Shown here piece after piece: positions 31,782 to 43,984 of a stretch of 64,000 nt of DNA (its first letter is position 1; the number at the start of each line of letters is the position of its first letter). The translations under genes were made by a program, and so were the position numbers. Source of the DNA: Smallanthus sonchifolius (lineage: Eukaryota; Streptophyta; Magnoliopsida; Asterales; Asteraceae). The notes under the pieces were generated by a model. That model worked only from the letters and a program-made list of their open reading frames with translations, made no database searches and was not told the origin of the DNA. The stretch spans positions 7,546,501 to 7,610,500 of the forward strand of contig JAKNSE010000037.1 of assembly GCA_023525975.1 (NCBI GenBank), written 5' to 3'.

Positions 31782-32363
31782 GTGTAATCAAACTTTATTT
31801 GTAAGGTAGTGTGCTTGATCAAAATGTAAAATTATAAACGAAAAAGTAAAGGCTTGACACGATGATGTACGAGGAAAGCCCCTAATCCCTAAGTATTGCC
31901 GGCATAAAACCTCGAGAAGTGACTGAAAGTCACTTGCCTCCTATTCTTGTATAAATTGATGAAAAAGTACAAATGTGACAGTGAATGATAGAAATCTAAG
32001 TGTTACAGAGGTGTTTGTGAGTGTTTTTTGTTGTGAGAGTTGTGAATTGTGTTTCCTATATGATCTTCCTGCTGAATATATACAAAAAGATAAGCTAACT
32101 AACTCTCCGAGAATCTCGTAGATTACTTGGTTTTCAAATATGACCGTTGTAGACTCTTTCCTGCATCTTTCACACTTTTTTCCTAACTCCCTGACCGATT
32201 CTTCAGGGATGAGGTTGACTCCACACGTTCTACCTGCGAATAAATCAAGATGGGAAAAGGATACAACGGTTAGGGTTATAAAGGTCAAGGATCCCTAAAC
32301 CTGTCAGGATACTGAAGACTGTCAGAGACTCAGGATCCCTAGTCATAAAAATAACCCCTAACA
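31782..32363 (-). mobile_element. Solo LTR, copia-like (inverted relative to copy at 42.7 kb)
   Basis: On the minus strand the unit starts TGTTAGGGGTTATTTTTATG at 32363 and contains AGGATCCTGA-like words. It also holds GTCTACAACGGTCATAT, AACACTTAGATT, CGAGGTTTTATGCCGG and GTGTCAAGCCTTTACTTTTT, and ends near GATTACACAAT. The same blocks occur in the same order on the plus strand at 42728-43278. An ATTG-like direct repeat flanks it, but the exact 3' end is uncertain. Confidence 0.6.
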
Positions 32364-33150
32364 ATTGTCCCTAAATTTAACAGTTGTCAGCTTTATCGAC
32401 ATCTATAAAATTTTATAAAATTCAAACTATAAATTGACGATAAGGTTTCGATATTTCTCTTCCTGGGTTCCAATGTGAAACGACCGTTGCTTCTGCATTA
32501 TATAATCGTAATCTTTCACGCTTCTCTCACTTGAATCTTCTCAAAGCTAACAGGCAAAGCTTTTTACTTCCATCTTCATCTCTTTCCTTACAAGTATTTG
32601 TATAATTCTGAATTATCCGACTCTTTATAGGAATCTCGAAGTATGATTCCCAGTCAGCTTTGTCTGGTAAGAAAAATGAAAGTTTTATCTATATGTTAGT
32701 TAAACGTATATTTAGGAGTCTAACCCATTATCCTTTAGAAAACGCTTGTAAGTCAAGCTCTTGATTTTACCTCGACGACATCGATGGCACGGTCTCTAAA
32801 AGCAAAGCCGTCAAAAAGGAAAAGACTCAGCCTGCTACCGAAGCTCCTAAACATGATGCTCCTACTCTACGCCCAAAAATCACCGTTGGCAAAAGGAGAA
32901 AGCTCTATGATGCTGCCGGTGTAGCTATCTACGAAGGCCTGGACTATGTTGATGCCTACAAGAAGCTTCATGTCCTCAGTCATCTAGTAACATACTTTCA
33001 GTATCCTGGATTCTGAACTTTTTCTGCTTTGGAGATCCCAGTTTGGGATAGACAATTTCAACTCTTAACTGATGGTTCGTGATTCGGGTGGATAGGTCCA
33101 GCTTTTGGATGAAGCCTGAATTACTATTTATCCTGCACTCTCAATATTAG
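32364..33150 (+). mobile_element. Retrotransposon-like remnant
   Basis: Sequence with a promoter-like start (GCATTATATAATCG near 32495) is followed by broken coding-like text around 32740-33000. There a plus frame reads DDIDGTVSKSKAVKKEKTQP and, after it, a Lys-rich stretch with KRRKLYDAAGVAIYEGLDYV. I do not recognise the family. It may be a gag-like part of an LTR element. Confidence 0.3.
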
Positions 33151-33769
33151 TAAATAACTTATGACTATGTGCCATGATTGTTATTTGTTTGATATATTTT
33201 TGACATATTTTTAGAAAATAAGGATCCTTAGGATACATGAAAAAATAGATTTAGGTATCTTTTTGGGATACCGAATCCTTTATGAACATTTGTAAATAAT
33301 ATCTTAGGTTTAAATTTCGGTTTAAGAAAACATACCTTGTTTCTGATAAATAGTTTAAAAAAATACCAGTTACAAACATACCATGACTTAGTCATCAAAT
33401 ATTTCGAGTCTACCCAAAATTGAAAACTAATAAGCAATTTTAAGTAAATACCTTTATCGAGAATCAGGCTTGGTAGATATACATACCAGACAACGAAAGG
33501 GAGTCCAAACAGACTCAAAGTATGATAACTTTTAGTTGTCTGATTGCAAAAATATATTACATATACTAAAGATAGAAACAAACTCAAATATGTAAAAATT
33601 AATATATAATTGGGTTTTGAAAATACGTTAATTACTATTTAATGTAATTTGACTTTAATTTAGTATTTGATTGAAATAAAAGTTACATAATTAAATTTTA
33701 AAGTTTCTTATAATAAGGGATATATTAAAATAAATATGTTTATTAGTATAATTAATATTTTTTTTTAAA

Positions 33770-33893
33770 TATATATTATTATTAAAAGATAGAAGTGCAT
33801 TAAATAAGAGAGAGAGGCGAAAAAAGAATGATGAGAATGAATATGGAGACGACACGTGACACTAAAAAATCTTTATTTATTATATAGTATAGA
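33770..33893 (-). mobile_element. Helitron 5' end, truncated copy
   Basis: The minus strand starts TCTATACTATATAATAAATA at 33893 and continues with AGTGTCACGTGTCGTC and CGCCTCTCTCTCTTATT, shared with the other Helitron copies here. No 3' hairpin end was found within the next kilobase. Confidence 0.5.
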
Positions 33894-35108
33894 TTTTATA
33901 AAGGGTTGAAATTACCACCTATAAGTTTTACTTCTATAAATTTTTAAATTTATAACTTGTTTTGCAAAGGAAGAAATGAAAAAACAATCATATACGGAAG
34001 AGGGTGTTTGACTTGTTTTCCAACGCATCCTCATCAAGTCAAGTAGTCAACCCCATCCAAGTTCCGGTCAATGCCTTTAAAAAAAGTTCCGGTCAAAAAG
34101 AACTTCACTTCACATTCTTCCGGAAGCCCAAGAAGTTTCTAGAATCAGAAGAGAAAATGACCAAAAAGGTTTTTTTTTTACAGGAAATGTTGGCTCTAGA
34201 AAGTAGATTGTAGTATACATGACAGTATGAGGATTTGAAATACAGGTAAATTTCCTTTTTAATTTATATAACTTCTTGTATAAATGCTTGTAAGAATCCC
34301 TTTTATTAAACTCTAACGGGTCATACGCGTAAAATCAAAAGAATTAGCTAAAAATGGAAACGGGTTTAATGGACCAGAGTGACCAAACAGATCGAAAGTT
34401 ATCCAAAACGGATTTTATGCATAAAAACTCTTAAATCATTTTATTCATGAAAGTTAATTATTATAAGCATAATAATTAAAAAATTGTAATGATACTTAGG
34501 AATACTAAATGTTTATAAGAATTTAAAATTTTTGGACATCAACTGTTTTGGACCTGATCTGGTCTGTTTCAACACATGTAAAAGTGGTGTCTTTTGGACC
34601 CGTTAACTGACCCGCCCATTTTAAAACCTTTTCTGACTTTTTTCTATGTGGTCCCCAATATTAGAGGACGGGTTTTATCTTCTTGTAATGCTACTTGAAA
34701 ATCTTTACGTTGCAAATGTTTATGTGAATTTTGATGTCATAAGGTGACAATTTTGATCCATTTACATGTGAATGGGTTGATTCTAGTTGTATATTATATC
34801 CAACACACCACCTATCTGTTCATTTTCAACCCATTTACGAATGAATGATTTGATTTGGGTTATATTTGACTAGTGGGCGATAGCCCGCGCATTGCTGCGG
34901 GACACACGCTAAGTCGGCTCAGTTTCGAATATAAAAACGTTTGATACCTGAGATACTATCTTAAGAGTACTGCAGTTCCTTGTTTTTTCATTTTGTTTCC
35001 ATTTGTAAGATTTAAAAAAAAGGAAAATAAATTAGTCAATGAAAAATAATAAACATGATCAATAAATTGAATTTCAGACATTAATCAAAGTTCATATTAT
35101 TCATTTCC

Positions 35109-35223
35109 TTAATTCTTCATTCTTTCTAATTCATTCACTTCAAGACTGGTTCTGATCGCGGTACGTGTAACATCATCTTCATCCAACCTCCATCGTACTT
35201 GTGCGCCCACTAAAGATTTTAAC
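35109..35223 (-). pseudogene. Unidentified captured exon fragment
   Basis: After a good acceptor (ATTTTTAG) an open frame reads LKSLVGAQVRWRLDEDDVTR and on to ELERMKN and a stop, 37 codons. The composition looks like real protein and the frame ends like a terminal exon. I cannot name the source gene. Its place inside the Helitron and its orientation match the EB1 fragment. A second piece with FSDIDIFSSSSLQITV and a GT donor lies near 36893-36960. Confidence 0.4.
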
Positions 35224-35697
35224 CTAAAAATTCACATAAAAAAGTCACACGATTAGTCATTGGCTTTAAACCCCATGAGAAAGGTGTGTTATTGCAGGGA
35301 TCATCTTCACTGTATTTTCATGTACACTTCTATTTTCTCATAAGTTGGGCAAATTACGTACTTCTCAGTAAATTAAAAAGGGTAATAACAATTAAGAACC
35401 GAGATTTAAATATATGGATTGGCTAAAAGTTGTAATTGAAATCGCCAGAGCAAAAGTTAATTAGTTCATTGTTTTCGGTCCCGGGCTTAACTTTCATCAT
35501 ATGAGTTAGGGTTCAAAATTAGCGGGTGCTTTTCTTCCATTGACACTGCTAGAGCTAGAGATTTTGTTTTCGGTCCCGGGCTCAACTTTCATCAAATAGT
35601 CGTGCTTCACCCGACACTGCTAGAGCTAGAGATTTTGCTCTATCTTTAAAAAAATAAACAATACAGTATTAATTTTCATTATTCACCATGTATAAAC

Positions 35698-36532
35698 CAT
35701 AGTTACCTAATACGCGGTTCGCTCCGGTACGGGTACGCGATTCGGATACGCAATTCGCTAGAGTTAACGTATTCGGTACGGAGGGGGGTAGGTTCATTTC
35801 GATACGAACTGGTTCGGTGTACCATGTAGTTCGGTTCGGTGTACACATTTCAAAAAAGAAATTACCAAATTCCAAATCTAAATTACCAAAATTCCAAAAT
35901 ACATAATAATTTTAAAAAAATATAATAGATGAAAACATAAAAAATATTGATTTTTCTTATAAAACTATTATTGTCTTTTCTAATTTTAAAAAACTGAAGT
36001 AATAAAATTCATTTAATTATTTTGATTTAGTCTATTGAAAATACCTTTAATTTTAATTATTAATTTATTATTTAAATAACTAGTTTCAATAAAGCTGACA
36101 TGTTTAAAGTTCCAATAAAAGCTTCAACCAAGAAGCTAGCTTTAACCTTTCAAATTAAAACACTCTTCTCGAAAAAAAAAAAAAAAGAAAAAAAAAGAAG
36201 AACACCATTAAAATATCTTCTCCATCTTCTGCTCCTGTGTTTTTCTTCATCTTCATGGCTCTCCTCCAGCGTTTTTCTTCATCTCATCTTCATCTTCGTG
36301 GCTCTGCTCCTGTGTTTTTCTTCATCTTCATGGCTCTGTTTATACGTTTTTCTTCATCTTCATGGCTTTGCTCCTGCGTTTTTTTATACACCGTACCCGA
36401 GCGATTTGGATCACCGTACCAGAGCGGTTTGGATCGCCGTACCAGAGCGATTTGGTACGTGACGAATTTCGATTTGGTACATCACGATCCAATTCGGGGA
36501 TCGCGAGTGAGTGAACGAATTCGGTAACTATG
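35698..36532. mobile_element. 835-bp hAT MITE nested in the Helitron
   Basis: Ends are CATAGTTACCTAATACGCGG and CGAATTCGGTAACTATG. Flanking 8-mers GTATAAAC (35690-35697) and GTACAAAC (36533-36540) agree at 7 of 8 positions. The interior has CTTCATCTTCATGGCTCTG repeats (about 36230-36380), giving meaningless periodic frames. Confidence 0.75.
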
Positions 36533-37094
36533 GTACAAACTACAAACACAGAAAAAAATAAATAATTCTTGAGCAAAGTTTAAATCCAACATGAATAACT
36601 ATAGTATAAATCCTTTAGTGCTACTATTAAATAAACCAACCCATTTTGACCCGTACCAATATAATTACCTGAGATATCCAAGTACAACACGCAAGAACCA
36701 TCCTTGAACACCCGCATTAATCACTACTTTACACAAAAACCAGCTGATAGCGAACACGCGATTATTAGAGTTTTTAGGTCTACTCAAATCACCCGGATTT
36801 CTAGTTAACACGTATTCAAACATATATTATTTAGTAATTTAATATTTAATTCAGTAAAATGGATTTATAAAAAGAGTATTAATACCTACAGTAATCTGCA
36901 AGCTTGAACTGGAGAATATGTCAATGTCTGAAAAAGCCATTACTCTGGAATATTGCTTAGGCACTAAGAGGAAAAGAAAAAAACAAAATATAATCAAATA
37001 AAAATATGAACTGTAAATTTGAATTCTTCATGGCCTCTTTTAATCGAATATTTAGGTTAGAATAATACTTAATAACTAATAGCAAGCCTACATA

Positions 37095-37551
37095 CAGTGT
37101 TGTAAAAATCGGGCCTAGGCCGGCGGCCATTTAACTTGTAATTTTGAGCTAGGCGGACCATTAATCGGAATCGGGCCTAGGCGGTCCTAGGCGGGTCTAG
37201 GCGGGCATAGGCGGCCAGATTCCGGTGAAATTTCCTGCAAAAACCTGAAATTTTTTGCCAAATTCCGGCGAAAGCCTTGGATTTTCCGGAAAAACCTTGG
37301 ATTTTCCAGCCAACCCCTTCAAATTCTAGCCAAATATGTGTAAATTTTTAAAAATGAACATTTTTATAAAAATCACTTATAAAAATGAACATTTTTATAA
37401 AAATCACTTATAAAAATGTGTGTATATATATAAAAAAACTAAGAATTACATATAAAAATTCCAATCCGATTAATCCCGCCTAGGCCCCGATTAATCCCGC
37501 CTAGGCCCCACCCCACCGCCCGACTAGCGCCTAGCGATTTTTCCAACCATG
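37095..37551. mobile_element. 457-bp hAT MITE with perfect 8-bp TSD
   Basis: Ends are CAGTGTTGTAAAAATCGGGC and GCGATTTTTCCAACCATG. The perfect 8-bp duplication CCTACATA flanks it (37087-37094 and 37552-37559). The interior has repeated GGCCTAGGCGG words. It is nested in the Helitron. Confidence 0.85.
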
Positions 37552-38226
37552 CCTACATAAAATAAGAATGTTACCTTGACATTTCAATTGCTTCTACAGA
37601 ATTAGTTTTTTTCCTACAGGTGTAAGAGTGATTATGTAAAAAAGTGTTGTTTGGATGTGCATTTTGAAAATAAAAATGTGATATTAAATAATCAGAATCA
37701 GGTAATTTTCCGTGGTAAAACATGATGCAAAAGATAGTGTTTGGATGTGCAGCTTGAAGTTGTAATAATCACTTTTTAAGGAATGAAGTGTTGGTAGATT
37801 CTAATTGTTTTAAGTAATAAATAAAATAAATGTATTAAAATAATTTTATTCTACCATTTGATAATTAGATTTCTTGAGGACATAATCAAGCTGACTATTT
37901 GACCCCTAGACAATCAAATCAGCATAAGCACAAACAGAACCAGGTTACCCAAACACTGGAAACTGATTATTATTATTACCAATCACCTTCAAAACACATA
38001 TCCAAACACCACCTTAGCATCAAGACAATCAAATCAGAATAACCCTGTAGCAGCCTTATAATTCAAATGAACATATGATGAAATTTATCAATCTATGAAG
38101 GGATATCAAAAGGCCTTACAATACTGCATTCGTAATTTTTATATTGTCCTGAATTTGATTCACAGGAAACGAAAACGAATAACTTTTAAAGAAAGCTAAC
38201 AATATATGTTAAAGAGTTGAAGCAAC

Positions 38227-38366
38227 CTTGTTGATTTTCAGCTTGTTGAAAACATCTTGGAGAACCTTATAATTCTGAATTTGGCGTCAAAATTGACCTT
38301 ATGCATGGGTACCATTCCAGGATGTGCATCATCCATAAGCTGACAATGAACGGCACCAGAACAGGC
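38227..38366 (-). pseudogene. Captured exon of a microtubule end-binding protein (EB1) gene
   Basis: After the acceptor GCATTTAG the minus strand encodes ACSGAVHCQL, then MDDAHPGMVPMHKVNFDAK. In another frame it continues QNYKVLQDVFNKLKINK up to a donor AAG/GT at 38227. This is the calponin-homology domain of plant EB1, a microtubule plus-end tracking protein. Between the two parts about 16 bases expected from the family are missing, so the frame is broken. Only this exon is present, with remnants of its flanking introns. It is carried by the Helitron. Confidence 0.85.
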
Positions 38367-38611
38367 CTAAATGCAAACAGATACATTCAACTCGCTAAAA
38401 TTAGGTCATCAACAAAACAATCCAAACAAGAACATATCGAGAGAGTTTTTAGACTCGGTGATGGATATGAAAACTTTGCAAAACACAAGATAAATGCATC
38501 TAGGGTTTGAATTTGGGGGGAAAACAAACCTCTTAACTTGTAAAAGGTGTCTTAAAATTTTAAGTAAATTACAATAATGTCCTCTTAATATGCATTATAT
38601 AGTAGTATAGA

Positions 38612-40340
38612 TATAGATATGTAAAGAGTAAAGTAAAAAATAGCTTCAAAGGAAAAGACGAACTAGTGACAGTCGTCAAAGTGTTCTCCTAATGCATAAA
38701 AACTCATGTCACTTTATTAAAAAAAAGTATAAGATTGTTATTAAGAATAATACGTGATCTCTCCTAAAATAATCGTCCACAAACAAAAAACACGTGATTT
38801 AAGATGCACATTTAAGACATGTATATTTAATATTGGTCTTGATGTATTCAGGTTAACCCAACTCAACACTATCATGACAAAGATTTATCATTTTGATCTA
38901 AATCCGGTTTGATTCATCACCCAACCCACCCCAAATGCCCATTTCGCCACTTCTAGTTATTAGTTTTTGTAAATCGTAGCATTGTGTTTAATCTTTTTTG
39001 ATGCAATTGTGGAATAAACCCTATGGGCTTTGTTTGACTATGTACATAAGTTGTTTAACTTTGATTTTGCATTATTAAATCCTTTTAACTTTTAAAACTT
39101 AACAATAAAGTCCTTGAAGTTAATTTTTAATAAAATATATATTGCCTACTACAAATATAGATGAAATCATGGAAGTTTCTTATTTATTGTGATGAATAGG
39201 TAAAATGTGTTCCAAGGGCAATATTGTTATTTTTCAATAACTTCATTTAAATAAATTTGGTTAAACATCAACTATTCTCATACAACTTTGTAAAATATTT
39301 TGTTAAAAAATAACGAAAGACCGAAAAAAATAAATACAAAATAGGCCTTCTTTTGAGAGGCACCCATATTTCCAAACTGACTATATATGTTACGATAGGT
39401 GGGTCGTGACAGACTTTTAATTTTCTTTTTGTAGGGGCACTTCTTTAACATGTGTGATGAATCGGGGTCACCCTTCGTATATTACACATAAATAACAAGT
39501 ACCGAAAACTAGATTACAGATCAAAAAATCTTTGGGATACTCTTTTAAGCTTTAATGTGTGGTGAATCAGGATAAATCTATGTATATTACGTATTAAGAA
39601 AAGTGTATCTGATAGTAGATGCTCACTCTTAGAATATGTGTAATGAATCGAGGTTACTTTTTGTATACATACTAGAGATAAAAACGAGTGTGAGATACGA
39701 GATTACACTAAAAAAATCTTAATGGTCACTCGATCCTGGTACCCATGTCATGTGTCCGCCCCAGTATGTAGCTTCTCTCTAACGTAACTTTATCCTAATC
39801 AAACATACTATGTACTTTTAATTATGGAAACACTATCATTGTTTTTCGGTTCTATCGCATACTCTTTTACTAATTAGTCCTAAATAGATCTAATGACGTT
39901 TTTAGCAACCGTGATATTGATCACCTTTGAGCATAGACAGAATCATTACTTTTTTTATTTTTTTTTTATTGGTTTCATTTCTTGAAATTGCTGAGTGAAT
40001 AACACATGAAATACGATTATCATTTACTATATAAAACATAATTTAGGTGTCATGTCACCACCGAAACTTGATATAAACTCATTTGTTAATGTGATTATAC
40101 ATACATTAAGTTGTTTAGATATGCAAGTCAACCATATTCTTTATTTCAACTCAAAAATGATTGTATGAAAAAAACTACTTTTTTTCAATATGTACCCACT
40201 TTTGGGATATAGAAAGAAACGTGCTTCGATTAGATGTGCCCATATAGGAGAGCCACAAAGCACCAAGGAGGGGAGGCATCATTCACATCCACTCACTTGG
40301 TTGAAACTTGAAGATTGTGTGATGAGTTAAAACAAGTCGG
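38612..40340. other. AT-rich intergenic DNA with a diverged tandem repeat
   Basis: No gene is seen. At about 39445-39735 a unit of roughly 100-115 bp recurs three times with drift. Shared words are ATGTGTGATGAATCGGGGT, a GTATATTAC segment, and GAGATTACACTAAAAAAATC. Confidence 0.45.
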
Positions 40341-40349
40341 GTTGATTAT

Positions 40350-40574
40350 TATTATTTTTTAACAACAAAGGTCTGGACATTCAGGATCACATTTCTGCTT
40401 GAAGAACAGAAGCGTGGTGACCCGGCCCCAAACCACCCAGGAGAAAACCCATAACTGAGAAAACTCCATGGTTTAACCTGGAAAATTTTGTCTCAAGCGA
40501 GACTCGAACTCATGCCCTATAATTTAAAACGTCATAGGGCTACCACTCAACCAGAACACTCGATGGTGAGTCAT
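40350..40574 (-). mobile_element. SINE with 9-bp TSD
   Basis: On the minus strand the head is TTCTGGTTGAGTGGTAGCCC, and GAGTTCGAGTCTCGC is box B. The body ends in a T-run on the plus strand (ATTATTTTTTAAC). The direct repeat GTTGATTAT flanks it (40341-40349 and 40575-40583). Confidence 0.7.
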
Positions 40575-40583
40575 GTTGATTAT

Positions 40584-41538
40584 GGTATTTATTATTATGT
40601 TTTCATAAAAGTTAATGTATTGGAAATGATTATATAACTATTTTACTACGTAATCTAATGTTTGGCAATTGTGGAGAAAATTTTTTAGACTTTCATTAAA
40701 ATATAAATCAACTTTATTTTTATATAATTAAGTTCTTACACCTTTAAAATTTAATTAAAATAATATATTTTCTTTTTAAGTTTAGGACTTCATCATTCAA
40801 GATAGAATATTATTGTTAAGGTTCGATAAGTCTGGCCAACCAATGGGGTTGCTAGTTTAACGATAGGTCCATATCTAAAACATTGTTTTTTTTCAACCAT
40901 TGTAATCTATTTTTAAATTAATTATTTATTTATTTTTTTTACATAAATAAAATTTAGAAGATTGTATGCATTAAAAATACATTTTTTAAAAATAAATTTC
41001 GACCCATTCAACATTTTTTACCTAATTATTTTATTAGATGTATTTAACTTGTTAGCGGTAACACATAACCAAATAAGATATTTATAAGTAAACAAGGTCG
41101 AATTAACACCCTACTCATGAGTGTTAGTGTGTCACATCCGCCACGTAGCTTTACATAAATCTTTTGATTTGCTGATTTATAATAGCTTAAAGCCTTCACA
41201 TCAATATATTCATCTATATATATATATATATATATATAATTTAACTAAATATTATATTATTTTAATTTATTTTTAAATTTATTTTAATCTTTCATCTCTC
41301 ACATCTCATTCTACATTTGTATCTTACTAACACTTATTTTATTATTTTTTTCTCTTTCCTATATACTTATAAAAAATATAGAGATTGATGAAAATAGATT
41401 TCTATATTTAAAGAATCTATATTTATTAAACTCTAACATTTAAAGATGGAGATAGAGATAAAGTTCCTAATAGAGGTGAAAATAGAAGAAATCTATAAAT
41501 AATTGAGCTGAAGACGAAGACAGACAACATGCTTTGAA
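40584..41538. other. AT-rich intergenic DNA
   Basis: No gene is seen. Near 41120-41160, GAGTGTTAGTGTGTCACATC and CGCCACGTAGC look like a Tourist-like MITE end. A TA microsatellite lies at 41214-41239. Confidence 0.4.
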
Positions 41539-41954
41539 TCTATACTATATAATAAAGGAAAAACCATTGGGGACACATGTCACTCTCTGGTTACTCCTTA
41601 CCTTTATTTTCTCGCATCTCTCTTCTATTAAATTTTAATTTTTCTGTTTCTCTCTCCTATTAAATAATAATCTTTATAATAATAAATAAAATTATATGGA
41701 CACGTGTAACTTTCTGGTTCATTTGTATCATTTTTTTTTCTCGTATCTCTCTCTCATATTGAATAATGATATTAAAAAAATTTTGATTTTTAATATAAAT
41801 CTTATTACGGATACTTATTATTTAATTATAAATAGTTCAACCGATGTAATATACCGGTTTATACACGGGTTTTTAAAAATATAATTTTTATTACTAAGTA
41901 TATAACATTTTATTTATTCAACTCGTGTAATACACGAGATTTTAACATAATAGT
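41539..41954 (+). mobile_element. 416-bp non-autonomous Helitron
   Basis: It starts TCTATACTATATAATAAAGG after an A. It ends with the hairpin CTCGTGTAATACACGAG, then ATTTTAACATAATAG before a T. The last four bases (ATAG) differ from the usual CTAG, so the 3' end is slightly decayed. Internally it may be a nested double copy, as GGACACGTGTAACTTTCTGG repeats the leader. Confidence 0.6.
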
Positions 41955-42324
41955 CTTACATATCCAAAAGATTTTGTAAAATCTATATTTCAAAGATCCA
42001 CGTTGTGTTATACAATGAATGAATCCAGAATGGCCATTTATCACAAATAAATGCAAATACAAATATATTAGAGCAGTTTATTGTTATTTTTGGCCTTTTC
42101 ATATAATATTTTTGGTAGTTGGATGATTTTAAAGTTTTGATGAGACATTGTCTAGATGATACACCTAGCATTCAGAATGGCATTGTAGATTTGTAGAATA
42201 TTGTCTACTGAAATTATCTGCACAGAAATAATGGTAATAAATCAGTTTATTTCTTGATAAGGGTTAGTACCTCAATTTTTCAATAGAAGATATAAAATAA
42301 AATTATTTTAATAATATATTATAC

Positions 42325-42660
42325 TAAGTGTTTCAAAAATCTGACAAGCCAGTCGGACCGGTTGAATCGAAACCGAAAACATAACCGGTCCGGTTATGTG
42401 TAGTTTAAACGATTTCATGTGAACCGGTCAGACTGGATTTCAAAATTATTATTTTTTTTTTCCCATCAAAATGTCATTTTCTGGTTGATACAATATTCTA
42501 AGTTATATATTTTATTTATTTAAGCCTTTGTATGTCATTAAAGTTATAAATATAAAAAAAATATTTTGAATTATATATATATAGCTTTACTTTTATATTA
42601 TTTATAACGTCATCCGGTTGTTAAATCGGATCCGACCGGTTCACCCAATGAACCTCTAAA
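42325..42660. mobile_element. Decayed hAT MITE, CAATGTTTT-family relative
   Basis: GTCGGACCGGTTGAATCG on the left and CGGATCCGACCGGTTCACCC then ACCTCTAAAAACG on the right are inverted and share the ACCGG-rich ends of the family at 61677-62225. Clear termini and duplication were not found. Confidence 0.4.
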
Positions 42661-42727
42661 AACGATAGTCTCACTGTGTTTAATTGATTATACTCTCATG
42701 AATTACTCAAATATACTTCTCTGTTAT

Positions 42728-43278
42728 TGTTATGGGTTAAAATTCAGAGCAGGATCCTGAGCCCGATAAGGTCAGTATCCTGAATATTACTAACGGCTAC
42801 TTGTCTATTATTTTATTAATCGCAGGTGAAGCATTTGCAAACTGATACGTGCCTAAAGACTCGCTCAATGGACGTGGATCACGTGTAGAACGTGTGGAAT
42901 ATGCGTGGAAAAAGTTTACAACGGTCATATGAGAAGATAGAGTCAAAGACTAGAATATCGGATAGTTAGTTATGCATATTTTTGTATTTAATAAGCGATA
43001 GATCGTATAGGAAAAGACACAACACCCGCACTCGCAATTACTGTAACACTTAGCATACGATCTTATTTGCTCTCTTTGTATTCAACAGTTCTAGTTTTAT
43101 AAAAGTTATCAAGGCAGCCCGACTTTCGTCGGCTCCCGAGGTTTTATGCCGGAGATCATCAAATCATCCGTGTCAATCTTTACTTTTTTATATCGTTTCA
43201 TATTGATTTCACAAAGCACTCTACCTTACTATCGAAATTTGATTACAAAGTTAGTTCGTATAATTTTTACTCAGAACA
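42728..43278 (+). mobile_element. Solo LTR, copia-like
   Basis: It starts TGTTATGGGTTAAAATTCAG and ends near CTCAGAACA. The flanking 5-mers GTTAT and ATTAT match at four of five bases. Shared blocks with the minus copy at 31782-32363 include GTTTACAACGGTCATATG, TGTAACACTTAG, CGAGGTTTTATGCCGG and GTGTCAATCTTTACTTTTTT. Confidence 0.6.
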
Positions 43279-43984
43279 ATTATAATTATAATTAAAGAAT
43301 GCAAAAAGAAATTTATAATTCATTTCTTTTTCGTAATTTATCATGTTTTTTTTTCTAAAGGGTTTGTCAGATATTGTACTTTCTTGAACAAAATTACATG
43401 TCAAAAATACATTAATAACTCGTTAAATGTATTTTAAAATGTAATTTTGTAGCATCCCAAAAATAGTAAATAAATAAATAATAACGTGAGCGAGATTGAA
43501 TCGCCAAAAACCAAAGAGGAAAACATATGGGCTTGGGCTCGGCTCCAACGGGCCGAGGAAAGCCCATGTATATAAGGATCAAGGCACCCTCTCAGTCTTC
43601 TTCAACTCCACCATTTGTGCAAACTTAGAGAGAGAAATGAGAGCTCGGGTCTAGAGAGAGAAAGCTCGGGAATCAAGCTCAAAGTCTCGGTAATCATCAC
43701 TCCACTTCTCATAAACGTTTAGCAACAAAGAGGAAAAGAAAACATGTAACATTCATGCTTGAATCTGAGTTTTTAGTTAAGAAATGGGTTTTAGGGTTCT
43801 AATGGTTTTGAATCAAAAGATGACATTTTTACGTATGGAATCACATAAAAAACATGTATCTAGCTTCATGGAAGTTAGATACAAGTTCTGAACGTAAAAA
43901 GATCGAAACTTGAATAAAACACAATGAAGATGATGAAAATCTGATGCGTCGTCCGAAAAGTCAGATGAATGGGCCGAAAACTAT

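Larger units (their letters stand above)
34870..38611 (-). mobile_element. 3.7-kb Helitron carrying an EB1 exon and two hAT MITEs
   Basis: On the minus strand it starts TCTATACTACTATATAATGC at 38611 after an A. It ends at 34870 with the hairpin-forming CCCGCAGCAATGCGCGGG, then CTATCGCCCACTAG before a T. These are textbook Helitron ends. There is no Rep/helicase frame, so it is non-autonomous. Contents are a broken EB1 exon (38227-38366), an unidentified exon-like frame (35109-35223), another exon-like piece near 36893-36960, and two MITEs inserted later (35698-36532 and 37095-37551). Confidence 0.8.
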
